From Epiperipatus broadwayi (lineage: Eukaryota; Onychophora; Udeonychophora; Euonychophora; Peripatidae): 64,000 nucleotides of DNA. The translations under genes and the position numbers were made by a program. Of the stretch, positions 46,733 through 58,869 are shown piece after piece. The stretch's first letter is position 1. Each line of letters opens with the position of its first letter. The notes beneath the pieces were generated by a model. It did not search any database and had not been told where the DNA came from. It was given only the letters and a program-made list of their open reading frames with translations. The DNA is taken from the NCBI GenBank assembly GCA_028023455.1, contig JAQFVV010006354.1:250001-314000 (forward strand), written 5' to 3'.

Positions 46733-47811
46733 GAATAAATTTAGTTAAAGGTTTACTTTAGTGATGACAAGATAAAAATCATATTCATCCTCTAGTTTTC
46801 AAAATTAGAAGTAAATTATTATAAGAAAATCTTATGTATATGCTACTATATTACAATTACATTAAAATTTATTAAAATGTAACAGATAAAAAAAATATTT
46901 ACCATTTTAAAGAAATTGAAATAATTACACTAGATTAATTAAAATAATTAGTTTAAATTATTTGAAACTTAAGAATTTAAACTATCTACATTTATAACTT
47001 AACAATTTAAACTATCTAGATTTATAGCACTTATTATAAAAAAAAAACATCAGCGTAAGCAAGAAAATAGTCATTGACTGGGCTAATTTTTGTCATGAAA
47101 AGTGTGTCAAATATTTAGACACAAATCCGATGGTTCTTGGTGGAATGGATGACAATGGGGAGCCATTAGTCATGGAAATTGACTAAACTTATTATTTCCA
47201 CAGAAAATACCACAGGGGGACTATACATAGAGGGCATTGGGTCTTTGGCAGTATTGAGAGTCAAGGAAGTGCTTCTTGACAGAAGTTGCGGATAGAACGG
47301 CTGGCACATTGGAGGCCCTAATCCAGCAGAACATTTTACCAGGTACTCACATAATTTCAGATGGCTGGGCTGCATACAATAATATCAGCAGACTCAGCAA
47401 TGGGGTATATATGCATTCGGTTGTCATCCACCAGAACAACTTTGTGAATCCCGAAGACCAAGACATACATACCCAGAATATTGAGAATATGTGGATGAGA
47501 GTGAAGCGTAAGCTGAAATTCCAATCTGGTACCAGCAGAGCTTTATTTTCATCGCAAGAATTTGCCTTCCGCGGTCGATATAGCACTACCGCCTTTTCCC
47601 CCAACTTCCTAATATGCATAGGGCATAAATATGCTTAAAAAGGTAAATGCTTTTTTATTATTATTATCTTTTACATTTTAATTATAAATATTTACTATAA
47701 TTGTAATATAGGAGCAGATACGTAAGATTTAGAATATTTTAGTTCTAATTTTAAAAACTAGATGGCGAATATGCTCTGGTCACTAAAGTAAACCTTTATC
47801 TAAATTTATTC
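46733..47811 (+). mobile_element. Merlin-type DNA transposon, nearly complete
   Basis: Terminal inverted repeats of about 70 bp lie at 46733-46810 and 47743-47811, sharing GAATAAATTTAG and TAAAGGTTTACTTTAGTGA. They enclose a single transposase gene related to the IS1595/ISXO2 group, which defines Merlin in animals. I see no clear 8- or 9-bp target duplication; the left flank is a G run that may hide it. The element lies only about 40 bp beyond the right end of the Tigger-like element. Confidence 0.85.
47070..47638 (+). pseudogene. Merlin transposase (DDE, IS1595-like)
   Basis: This encodes the DDE nuclease core of a Merlin transposase, which cuts and joins element ends. The first catalytic aspartate sits in MEID, followed by YYFHRKYHRG and GHWVFGSIE. 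After a frame change, TEVADRTAGTLEALIQ leads to IISDGWAAYNN with the second aspartate, then VNPEDQDIHTQ and ENMWMRVKRKLK with the final glutamate. So the triad survives. I count one in-frame stop (TAA 47184-47186, where the family has DES-like sequence) and one 1-base loss near 47263. The N-terminal DNA-binding part is missing or unreadable in the AT-rich stretch before 47070. A natural stop follows at 47636-47638. Confidence 0.88.
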
Positions 47812-48261
47812 ATTACTGCATTTTAAAGAATAATACTGACGTGAAATATTTTAAAATAATAGTATAAAATTATTTATTTAAACATGCTCTTTAAAATGTA
47901 CCATCAGTCAATTTACATTTTAAAAAATGATTTTCATAGGTTAAAACACTTCATCAAATTTAAATTACAAAAATGAAATCGCAAATCTCTGCTAATAAGA
48001 ACATTTAATTAAATTTGTTAAAATACTAAATTTTTGTTTCTTAATATTTCATTTATGAAATTTTAAATGTAATAATGATTTAATTTCATATATATATATG
48101 TAGAAACCATTAAATAAAGAATAATTAATAGTCATTTGTGTATATAAATGATTTGTATAAGCTTTTCTACATTTATTTATTTGTTACAGCTATATACATT
48201 CACATATATAAATGACAACATCTGATATTTTTTTAGATTCAGCCTTCAATACGGAAAATGT

Positions 48262-49000
48262 TTAACCCCTTGGGACCGAAAACTGCATTTTTCCGCAAAA
48301 AAAAAGTTTGCAATTTCGACCACAATAGTGCGCAAACCGTATACGTCACAGTTACGGGTCTTTTTTTCTTTCTCTCCGCCATTTTTCTATCTTTTTGTAC
48401 GTCTAAAAATTTTTTCTGTGCGATGAAAATTAGATTTTTATAGCAATTTTTGTAAAGTATGTTATTAAAATTTTATAATTTTTTTTTCTTTCTAGATTTT
48501 ATCAATGGATAAAAAAATTATCCGCATGAATGGTTTCTGTCGCCGCTGAACGTAATTTTGATTGATTCTGACAAAGACTTTTTTTGTTTATGTGTTTGAC
48601 TCTGAGGTTTTGTCGTATTTCCCCATTGCCCATGAGTATTCTATTCCTGATCTATTTCATTTATTTTTTTTAGAAAATTATATAATATTTGCACTGAAAG
48701 CAATAGGTATGTTTTAGAGTGGAAGGCATTACCGAAGTGGGTTGATCTGTCACCTGCTGAGTTGAATGCATTTTTTGGTATGATTATTCATGTTTGTACT
48801 ATATCATGCATACCAAAACTAAAATTTATTTGGTGTAAAAATGAATATTTGCATTAACCGGTGCTTGCTAACTTGCTAGAGTTAAGACCCGAGATCGATT
48901 TTTTGGTATTCTAAATAATTTACAATGCCTCCCAATGCTGAATCAACAGTCATCATCATCATCTCCCACTGATATATAATAATTGCTTGTAATTCTTTTG
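48262..49000 (+). mobile_element. piggyBac-like element, 5' end and transposase start
   Basis: TTAA at 48262-48265 is followed by CCCCTTGGGACCGA, fitting the TTAA target and C-rich terminus of piggyBac elements. A transposase fragment follows about 300 bp downstream. I found no matching right terminus (GGTCCCAAGGGG-TTAA) downstream, so the 3' end is lost or too decayed. Confidence 0.7.
48560..48960 (+). pseudogene. piggyBac transposase N-terminal fragment
   Basis: Part of the DDE_Tnp_1_7 (piggyBac) transposase. Across frames it reads YSIPDLFHLFF, ESNRYVLEWKALP, then LSPAELNAFFGMIIHV, IPKLKFIW and finally TRDRFFGILNNLQCL. These correspond to the ETNRYA, LT..ELKAFLGLLI, LP....YW and MSRDRF..ILRFLHF landmarks of the family. 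It has several frameshifts and stops. The catalytic aspartates, which lie further C-terminal, are not present. A basic stretch near 49410-49500 might be a distant remnant of the C-terminal part, but I could not support that. Confidence 0.82.
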
Positions 49001-49039
49001 GGTAATTTATTTTATTTTATTTACTGTTTTTATTCATTT

Positions 49040-49363
49040 CATTGTAGATAAGTTTTTAATTACTTTGAAACATACTTTGCTATTACGGTCTCATATGAAA
49101 TAATGCATAATTTAGCTTGCCCTCCCTCCCATGATATTCCAATAATATAGTAATTATTTTTTACACTCATAACTTAGAATTTACTATGTTTTTATTCAAT
49201 TCATTGTAGATAAGTTTTTAATTACTTTGAAGCATACTTTGCTATTATGGTCTCCTATGAAATAATGCATAATTTAGCTCGCCCTTTCTCCCATGATATT
49301 CCAATAATATAGTAAGTATTTTTTACCCCCATAACTTACACTTTACTAAAGTTATTACTGTTA
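49040..49363. repeat. 162-bp tandem duplication
   Basis: Two head-to-tail units begin at 49040 and 49202 (CATTGTAGATAAGTTTTTAA...), differing at roughly ten positions. It lies inside the presumed piggyBac interior. Confidence 0.88.
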
Positions 49364-49369
49364 TTTTTT

Positions 49370-50840
49370 TTTTGATCCACACTAAAACCTTGCATTTCTA
49401 ATAGATATCCTGCATAGAGGGCCTAGAAAAACAACTGCTTGCAAAAATTGAACATATAGGCTGGTTAGTAAAAAAGCGAAACTGAAATTGTCACCTTTTG
49501 CCACATTACACCAACAAACTGTAACTCAGGTAGGTCATGTTATATTTTTTTTTCTGCATTTTATGACGAATGTGATGAAGCTGTCTATGAAATTGTAATT
49601 TTAGGTTATACATTTCAAAATTGAGAGTTTGTGAACCAATATAAAAATAAAAATTTTAAAAATGTGGAAAATATCCTTTTTTTTTATTTTTTTGTGGTAA
49701 TGACTACTTTATCAGCTTTATTACATTTTTTCATATTTGCATTTTATAAAAATGTATATATATATATATTTATTTATTGTAATAAATTAGACATTTCATT
49801 TAAAATTGTATGTCCTGTAATTTTTTCTGGGAATTCAAAATGGCCATTCAGGTTTGAACCTAAAATGGGAGTAACTGAAGGATCAAAATGTATTTCCAAG
49901 ATTAAATGTTAAGGGTTGACATTATTAAAGTTTGGTTTATATTTTGTTAATATTGAAAATAATATTCAGGATAATATTATAATTTAGTATGTTACAAATA
50001 TTAAACTTCCTTTTATGGATTAAAATTTTCATTTGTATTTTGATAACCAGTTATTAATTATTTATCATAGACTAATTAAGTTCTTTTTTCCTGCCAATTT
50101 ATTATTTTTGTTTTACTACTTATTTTTTAAATACAGTTACCATTTACGACCAGTCTCTGGTTGAAATATAAAATTACATTAAGCATTTTTATTATAGTTT
50201 TTTATCAATATAAAAAACAACAACTTTTTTTTCCAATATTGGTGTTAAAATGTTGCTAATATAATATATATATCTTTTCATATCAACTTCTCTTTGTTGA
50301 GGCAGTAAGGGGAGAGAATGAATGTATTGATTATATTTTAATAAAACTTGATTTTATACATATGGATCAATACGATTTGAATAGTAACATTTTTTGTTTC
50401 CTACACAAAATAGGCAAAATGATGGTAATCAAACTAGATTTTATTTTTTAAAAAATTGTATGGAAAATGTAATCTTTAATTGTGTGAACTCAACTCAAAG
50501 GTCATTTTCATTGATAATGTTTGTATAACAGTTTTAGAACTTTTTTTTTCACCTTAATTCTTCATTTGCTTTTTTTTTTAAAAAAAATTCCTTAGCAATT
50601 GATTCGAAGAATATTCCAACTTTTTATTTGATCAAATTTACCTTTATTCTTTATTATATTTTCAGAAATTTTGAATTATTTTTTAAAAATATATATTTCC
50701 AAATGAAAATTATTTTTAAAAATATTATTACAACATCTTTACAAATATAGAAGAATATTGAAGTGAAATCATACCATGTCTTTTCTGCAGTGACAGAAAA
50801 TTATAAGTTAATTTCTCTAATTGACTGATAATCATTTACA
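49370..50840. other. AT-rich DNA, no confident gene
   Basis: Simple AT-rich sequence; the 93-codon open frame at 49631-49912 is low-complexity and crosses an (AT)n tract. Confidence 0.5.
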
Positions 50841-50861
50841 AAAAAAAAAGACATGCAAGTC

Positions 50862-52345
50862 CACTAGATGGAGCCAAGGACTCCAGTTAACACTGTTTCT
50901 GGCTCCCTGTTTCGTTCCCTTTTTTCTAGTTTAGGGAATTAAATTTCTCTAAAATTATGTCTATTAAAAAGGGGAGTTTCTTAGCTCTCTTTTCATATAC
51001 AAGTTATATCAACAATGTAATCACAAAATGTTCAATTTTTATAAAAACGCTGTGTAAATATATGACAGCCACTGAAATTACAAACGATTTCTACAGAGAT
51101 TTTACCTTTTAATGAAAATTTTCATTTCACTTAATTTTGTTGAATGAATGTGAGAGTCTGGTTGTTGGGGTGACCCCAGGGGCCTAAATTCTAGTTCTTT
51201 TGAGGGATGGGGCTGGGATGAGGGTGCTGGTTTTTTCATTCATAAGATAGAAAAAATAATGTTACTTATGGTGATTCCTTAATGTTATCATCATGAATGA
51301 TTTTATCCATGTATTATTGCAAAATAAGTTGCAGTTTGACCTCATGATTCTCATTGCAAGTGATTCACCTTATTTAATTTTAATACTTCCAATGTTGTTA
51401 TTGATAAGGCTTGCCTTTTGCTGTTCATGTGATTTTTATGATGGATTAGAATGGTTTTCAGCAGAGTCACTTTGAAGCTTGGATTTTTTTCCTTGTTCTC
51501 CATAGTTTTTCCATAATTTTTCCAAAATATTTGGGATTGCTCACTTGTGAAGATATTCGAGGCTATTTGGAAGAATTGAACGGTAGATTGATTTAGTCTG
51601 TATTTTATGATATCTCTAAGTGTTTTTCTATTTCTCAACTTATGTACTGCAAATTGGATTTCCCAATATTGTACTCCTAAAACACTTCATATTTGATTTC
51701 TTGACTTTACAAATAATTCCTGATTGTATCTTTTAATTAAAATTTTCATTACAATCAACTTTGCTTATTGAATGAGAGAGTCTGGTTGTTGGGAGTGGCC
51801 CCAGAGACCTAAATCCTGGTTCTTTTGAGGGAGAGGGCTAGGATGAGGGTGTTGTAGGGACTATTGCCAACATTGATGTTCTCATTCACAAGAAGGAAAA
51901 AAAACACTATTCATAGTGGTTTTACCATTATTGTTATAAACAATTTTTTCCAAGTATTATTGCAAAGTAAACCACAGTTTGGCCAAATGATTTTAATTGC
52001 AAATGATTCACCCTGTTTAAATTTATTATTTCCAATGTTGTTATCTCCAAACGTTTTCCTATTCTCAACTTATCCATCGCAAATTGGATTTCTCAATATT
52101 GTACTTCTAAAATGCTACTCATATTTAAACTCTAGACTTTACAAATAATTCCTAATTGTAACATTCATTTGTCTTTAATGGTTAATACACAATCTTTCCA
52201 CATTATTTTCCTTTTTCATATATATCCTTCCCCTTTCACCATGTTGCTCCTGAATTTCATTTTTACCATTCTTTGTAAACCTCTTATTTAACTGTATTTG
52301 TACCTTTTTTGATGAATAAACTTTCATCACTGAGAAAAAAAAAAG
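50862..52345 (+). mobile_element. Polyadenylated retroposon with internal duplication
   Basis: The segment ends GAATAAACTTTCATCACTGAG followed by a poly(A) of about 10, with AATAAA about 18 bp before it. AAAAAAGACATGCAAG just before it (50846-50861) resembles AAAAAAGATATGCAG just after it, a likely target-site duplication. Inside, a 624-bp unit (from GAGAGTCTGG at 51152) is repeated at 51776, the second copy lacking about 194 bp. No reverse transcriptase or other protein is readable. It could be a LINE 3' end, a long SINE-like element or a retrocopy of a non-coding RNA. Confidence 0.6.
51085..52165 (+). repeat. 624-bp tandem duplication
   Basis: Copy 1 covers about 51085-51710 and copy 2 about 51711-52165. 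Similar short open frames in both copies (51293-51475 and 51864-52148) come from the shared sequence and not from a conserved gene. Confidence 0.85.
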
Positions 52346-52349
52346 ATAT

Positions 52350-55300
52350 GCAGTAATTTTAATGAGAGATAAAAAATGACAAAACTAGGTTGTGTTTTTA
52401 AATGCTTGATGCAGGTTTTATTCATTATTTATACAAGAAAATTATAAGTTCTTTAAAAAATAGACAGAATTAAATTATATAACCATAATACATGCATATC
52501 ATTTAAATTAAAGCTGAGAAAGCTAACAGCTATGGTAAATCTTTGATTACCTTTTTCTCCTACTAATGAGGGAAACAAATTTATGGACAAAAATATTTCA
52601 GCAATAATTTTTTACAAAACTTCAGTCAATTATTCTATCTGCCCACAAGCTTATTTAAATAATAATTTAGATCAGGGCAGCCTTTACAATAAATTTTCTA
52701 AATTTTATTTAGAACATTAATTTGCGAATCTCCCCTCAGAAGTGATTTCTTTGTTTGCCATTTAGACTAGACCTTACTCTGCTAACAGAAAGAAATCAAG
52801 ATAATCTTTAATGATAAAAGCAATAGTTATTTTTTTATATAACTAAGAAAAAATATCTCCCTCTATTTACTTACTCTAGCATTTTGTTAACTAGAAATGC
52901 AAAGTGATAAGTTAACTGGAAAATTCCACCACTTTTATATTTAATAATATTAAATTATAAAAATAATTTAATTGGAATTTTCTGTCACATTTAAAATATG
53001 CCGTTGTTTTACATTACATATATATATACAATTACATACTACACATTTTATTTGCTTGTATTATATTGTAATGGTCATATTTGTACATTCACGTAACAAA
53101 ATCCAGAGTCTTGGCAAATTATCCCAAAGCTGATCTAGATTAGGGGTTCAGACCTCGAATCAGATCGCATCTCAGTTCATTCACCATTGCTCTGTGATTT
53201 ACTATCCTATGGATGAGAGATATGAGGTTACGCTGCCTTTTTTAGTTCGCGTGCTGGCAGTAGCAAAGAGTGAAGTATGGGACTCAAGGAATATGACTAA
53301 ATTAATAATAAATTAACTAAGCACACACACATAACACATTAAACATCTTATAAGTTTATTTAATTATTAAATTATAAATTAATTAATTAATACAATGGAG
53401 GTGCATTGGGGTTTACACTCGCATATGTCTTACAATGATGAGTGAATTAGATACAAGGTTTCATTTTTAGAATGCATTTTAAGTCATTTAATTTTAACTT
53501 TAGTACAATTATTATTATTAGCTACAATTTGTATTCTTATCTGAATTATGCTATGTCATTCCTATGAGGTTTGCTAAGAGTTAAATTTACAAGAATTACA
53601 TATTTTTTCGACATGTGGGTGATCAAGTGTATCAGCAGTATGAGATAGCATGGATAGTTGTGGGTCGGGTGAAAGTCTGAGTTCAAACTCCTATATATTA
53701 CATATACAAGTGCAGGTATAAAAACTCCTGTACTGTAGAAAAAAATTCATATTTCAAGAATGACAATGATAAAATATGACAATTTATTAATAATACATAA
53801 TGAGCAATAAATATGCTCTCTATACAGATTATTAAAATAAACTAGAACTGATGATCTGCAGCATAGCTTCAAAGATTATGGCACTACATAAACCAAATAA
53901 GGATTTCAGCCTGAATGTGTAATTATTCATATGACTTGCTATTACAAAATGTAAAGAACATATAGTTTGGGAGATCGGATCAGCTTAAAATATGATTCTG
54001 GACCCTCATGTTCCAATTTTAAAAGAGAGGTGTCTGAACTAATACTAATGGGATGGCCTTAAACCAGAAACCCATATTAATAAGGAAATATATATATAGC
54101 AAGGCGTATTGCACATATGTGCTTTATAAGGACACATTTGTAACAGTTTCCAAAAAAAAAAAACAATATTGAAATTAATAAAGCACTAAACCTATAGTTT
54201 CGATCTGCAAAACTATTATATGCCAGTTTTTACATTAACATGTGCAAAACATGCTAAAAATGGGTTAATTAAAGTGATCTTGTTTACAGATTAAATCTGA
54301 ATAGTTTATATCATAAACTAAGGAGGGAAAAGCTTATTTGGGACTTACTTAATGAGCTGTAATATGGTTTCTAATACCATTGTTGCTATTACTTAACTAG
54401 ACATAATTTACTATCATGCAACCCTCAGTCATGATAAGCTAAAACATAGTAGCTTAACTAAATATACATATATGTAAGATAGGTTTCAAAATGGAGATTT
54501 AAGTGTCAGCTAAAGAAGCAGCATAAATCATTTACAAGAGAGCTTCTAATCATCTCTTTAATATTATTAATATAAATCTCTGTTTTGAATTATGACATAT
54601 CATAAATTCAATGCAATAACCAAAATAAAAGAATAGGCATGACCACAGATTAGGATATTAAAGATATATGTAATAACTGATTACAGTTATTATGTTTAGA
54701 GAAGATTATTAAAATATTCATTTTGTAGGCAAGATTGTTACAATTATCATTATTAATTTAAAGTTACGTTAAATTATTAAAGAGTTTAATTTACAAAGAA
54801 AACATTTAGAAGTTATAATTTATGAATGTTCAATTATATAGATAGCTTTAGGAACTTATTAAAATAATTTTAACTTTAGATTTATTTTAAAGGGCTCTTC
54901 AGGAAGAAATGTTACTGATATTTTTTTAGCTGAGGCATTCTTCATGGCATTTGGCACTGGCATTTTTTACAGGCTGCTTGTCCGATGTATTCATGGCAGG
55001 CTGTTGGTCTTGAACTCCTTCATTCCCATAGACCAGTCTTTCAAAGGAAGACAGTCAAATTTGAGCCTTCTAACTGCTTGTTTCCATAGTTAAAATGTGT
55101 GTAGCCTCTGGCAGCAACTGAATCATTAATTTAAGAGAGTGAAACCTTTAGTACTTAATTTTGTTTTTTTTTTCTTTTAACTCTTTGACTCCCCCTGCAA
55201 AATCCATGAGTTTGTTTACAATTTTTTGTTTTTAATCTTAAGCTTTAAGTTTAGAGAAGATAAAAGTAAAACCTGAGTGATTCATAAAATAGTGCAGCTT

Positions 55301-55900
55301 GACTGCCTTTTTTTTAATCTTAAAATTTATTTTAAACTTATTTTAAAATCTGCTCTTGATTCCCACACAAATTAAACCAGGTGTGTGTTGCGGAATAATT
55401 TTCAAGAAACAGACAATCTTTTAAAACAAATTTAGGTTTTGTAAACATTCTGCTATATGTGTAATTCTGTCACCTCTATAATTGGAATTATATGCGAGTT
55501 TTAAGCTAAATAAAAATTTAATTTGTACATTAACTTCATAACAAGTTAAAGATAAAATAATTTAATTGCATCGCAACGCTTATAAAATCTATTGCATTGC
55601 AGCTTCATTTGTATATATGTCGGTGCTCTCATACATACAACAATGTTTATACAACTTACTTTTAATTTAATATATATAATTTATAACTCAGTATATGCAT
55701 TATATTACAATATGCATTCACACATTAATATCTCTAAATATACACAAATATATATAAATATACATACATATATGTTAATATACATTTAATATAGGTTAAT
55801 ATATGATAATATTTGCAAACTTGGAGGTGTTTGAATTAGGGAAAAAATACTACTATGGGACATAATAGGTGAAATAGGATGTTAGACAAAATAATATTGT
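52350..55900. other. No gene; one SINE copy
   Basis: A patch at 53100-53290 is richer in G+C, with a B-box-like GGTTCAGACCTCG. A second at 54885-55120 has short frames on the minus strand. Neither could be assigned. The rest is AT-rich with (TATA) tracts near 55735-55805. Confidence 0.5.
53609..53752 (+). mobile_element. SINE, full copy of the 8.2-8.5 kb family
   Basis: It starts CGACATGTG..GATCAAGTG, runs through GAGATAGCATGGATAGTTG and the B-box-like GAGTTCAAACTCC, and ends CTGTAGAAAAAAATTCATA. It aligns from end to end with the inverted copy at 8211-8345 and so helps define the boundaries of the family. Confidence 0.7.
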
Positions 55901-55904
55901 TTCA

Positions 55905-57375
55905 ATATATATATACATACATACATGTATATCCTCATTGTCAACCATTATCAATCTATTGCAGTATTGTCTCTCTAAGTTCAATCCATGTTCTTCAATC
56001 TGTAGCCTCTCTTTTGTACATCCCCATGCATTTCACCCATCTATCTAATATGTGGTTTGTTTCTAGGTCTTTTACAATCTCTTGTAATCCAGTTTATGAT
56101 TTCAATTGTCTGTCATCATCTCTTTTGGAAATATGCCAAACTGCACTCCACTTCAGTATTTTAATTCTTTTAACAATGTCAGTAACAACTGTTTGTTTTC
56201 TTACTCACGTATTGCCTTTGAGATCTCTTCTTGTACTCCTAACTTGTATCTTCCCATACTTTTTTGAGTGGTCTGAAGTCTCTGTATAGATTTTCTATTA
56301 AATGTCCAATTCTCAGATCCACAAGTAAGAACTGGTAAAACATTTATTGAAAACCTTCCTTTTTCAACACAGACATATTTTCTTTCAATATTAACTTATT
56401 TCTATCAAAAGCACTCCAATCAACATTTAATTCTATGATTAATTTCATCCATTATGTTTCCATTCATAGTAATAATCTGTCCAAGGTTATTGTAGTTGTT
56501 AACTTTTTTTAACTAATCATAATCAATCTTTATTTTCATATTTTGAGAAAACCCATTGAACGTTACATTAGCCTTTTTAACATTTACCTTCAGTCTTACT
56601 TTCTTATTTTTATTTGATAACTCTTGCAACATTTTCTGAAGTTCTGGTGCATTATTTGCAAAATCATCTACATCATCTGCAAAATCTAAATGACTTAAAT
56701 AATCTCCATTTACTTTTACCCCTTTAACTTCCCATTTTAATCTATAAAATACTTCTTGAAACACTTGCAAAAAGTTTTGGAGTTATGGAGTCACTTCTCA
56801 ATGTTAACTTTTTTATGATTATGTAATTTAATTGTTGCTGTTGTATTTTTATAAATATATTTCAGAATATGGTAATATCCTAGGTCTATATCTTGATGAT
56901 TCAATGCTTTAATCACTGAAGAAATGGTCATAAAATCAAATGCATTTTCATAATCTACAAATTCAAAGCATACTAGTAATTCTTAAACCTTAATTATTGG
57001 TCCTTTCTATAACTTCATTCAATACTTGGATATGATATGCTGTACTAAAACCACGTTTAATTCCACCTTGTTCTTTTTGTTGGTTGAAATCCAATGTTTT
57101 TTGTAGATGAGTTGTAATTATCTTGGTAAAAATTTTCTACAAAACTGATAAAAGACTGATTGAACTGTAATTTTTAATATCTTTATTACCTTTTTTAAAT
57201 ATTAATATTAATACTGCATTTTTCCAACCCATTTGGTAGATCTTTATCATTTAGACATTTCGGTATATAAGTTTGTCAATTTTTTTTTTCTATTTCTTCA
57301 CCTGCTTCTAATGAGTTTAAAGTTTTAAGCTTTGCTGCCATTGATTCATTGAAATTAAAATTTATTTTGTCTTTT
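55905..57375 (-). pseudogene. RTE-like LINE: RT and C-terminal domain
   Basis: Minus-strand downstream part of an RTE-type endonuclease-reverse transcriptase. It begins with LEAGEE, then LTNLYTEMSK, PNGWKNAVLI-like sequence, LDFNQQKEQGG with a GFSTAYHI-like block, and FVDYENAFDF. The open frame at 56513-56770 holds YLSHLDFADD, so the catalytic FADD (about 56676-56690) is intact. A C-terminal block follows at 56290-55930: QTTQKSMGRY.LG and LKWSAVWHISKR, matching the family's LKW.WAGHIAR. Frame changes and stops are common. The 3' side ends in an ATAC/ATAT microsatellite near 55905-55930, the short-repeat tail often seen in RTE elements. Confidence 0.85.
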
Positions 57376-58869
57376 TAAAATTACAGGAAAACCAACAGAA
57401 TGACATATTTTCAAATACCATCATTCTCTGAGGCTTGAATTGTTTTTTTAAATGGCATATAGCATGTTAAAATCAGACAAAATTTCGATTCTTTATTAAT
57501 ATTTATATTAATAAGTTCATTTAATTTTTTACCTACTCAGTTTACTAGATTGCATGAAGAAGACAAACACATAATTTTGATATTGGCCAGACTCCTTAAT
57601 AAAATGGATTCAACATTCCTCAATGATTTATCATTTCAAGGCCTTCATCCCAAAAATAAACATAATGTGAATATTCAATTTTATTTTTTTTATTATTTGA
57701 ATATTATTTAATTTTTATTATTATTTGGTAAATGTATAATTTATTAATGTGTTTGTATTTGTATTAGTGTGTCTGTGTCATATATAAACTATACTTGTAT
57801 TCAAATATAACAAAAGTAGTGATTTATGTACAATGCAATTTTGGGATTCTGATAGACATAATGATTCTCAAAAGATTAATAATTTATTGATGTGTTTATA
57901 TTTGTATTAGCATGTTTGTGTTTGTACTTGCATGCATGTTTGTATAACAAGTAATGATTTATATATATATAATTAAGTTATTACAGAACAGTGCAATATA
58001 AATTTTAAGACTGATTATCACATGTACTGAAAGGTTGCAATTGATAAAGCAATCACAAAATTTACTAGGTAAAGTACTATGTGAAAATATAAGCCCTTAA
58101 AACCAATAAAGAGGTTGTGACTTATGTGATGATAGTCACAATGGTTATGTATACCACATGGAATTGTAAGCAAGCAAACAATCAAATTCTGATTCTTGCC
58201 TATATCTTGGTTCTCATGCTGTGGAATCAGTAGTCTCACCACAACTTGTATCACCTTATTTTCAAATCTATAGCTAGTAAGTGAGCTGTATGGAAATAAA
58301 TTTTCTTTGTGGGACAATAAACATAACAAGATATTATCACTGGTATTGATACAGACAGTAGCCTTCAATTTCTAGTTTTAGATAGACAAGAAGCCAATTG
58401 TTATGATGACAAATGCATATTCACCTTCTGGAAATGATTTATTTTGTATTTTTTATTAGGATGAATCTTTTTCATGTTGAAGCCTTGAGATATTTTAACT
58501 TTTGTGGTACAAGATAAAAATAAAGAATTTTTATGTGACTATTTTTATAGATTCTGATGCTATTATATATGATTTGAATGAGAATTTTGTGAAGAATTCA
58601 AAGAAATTATCAATGAAGATCTAATTTCAAACTAAGTTAATAATAAATTACAAATTATGAACAAATAATAAAGTACTAATTTTTTCGGATGTTGAAATTT
58701 GTTTTTTTTTCTTTTTTAATGGTAATTACTATTTGTCTTAGCCTTATTGTTTTTCTTAGTTTTTTTGTCAATATATAGCATTTTGCTCTAACTTTATTAA
58801 AACTGAAGTTATTGTGAAAATTGTGTCCCAAGTCAGTTTTTAAAAATTCAATATGGTGTCAAATATCCT
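57376..58869. mobile_element. ~1.5-kb insertion in the RTE-like LINE
   Basis: The RT reads up to KTPGNDGIIIN near 58870 and resumes at the LEAGEE block near 57370. In the family these two blocks are only about 10 residues apart, so the DNA between is inserted. A diverged direct repeat lies inside (about 57731-57830 and 57889-57965, with GTATTAG.. and AGTAATGATTTA). A 116-codon minus-strand open frame at 58018-58368 has no match I know. I could not find terminal repeats or a target duplication. Confidence 0.6.

Noticed and set aside
49631-49912. 93-codon frame as a possible piggyBac C-terminus
   Set aside because: Low-complexity Phe/Tyr/Ile-rich reading through an (AT)n tract, without the cysteine-rich pattern of that domain.
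51293-52148. Similar short plus-strand frames (51293-51475, 51864-52148) suggesting a small gene family
   Set aside because: Both fall in the 624-bp tandem duplication; the similarity is at DNA level, and the frames diverge in length and end.
55879-56289. 136-codon plus-strand open frame
   Set aside because: It is antisense to the C-terminal domain of the RTE-like LINE on the minus strand.
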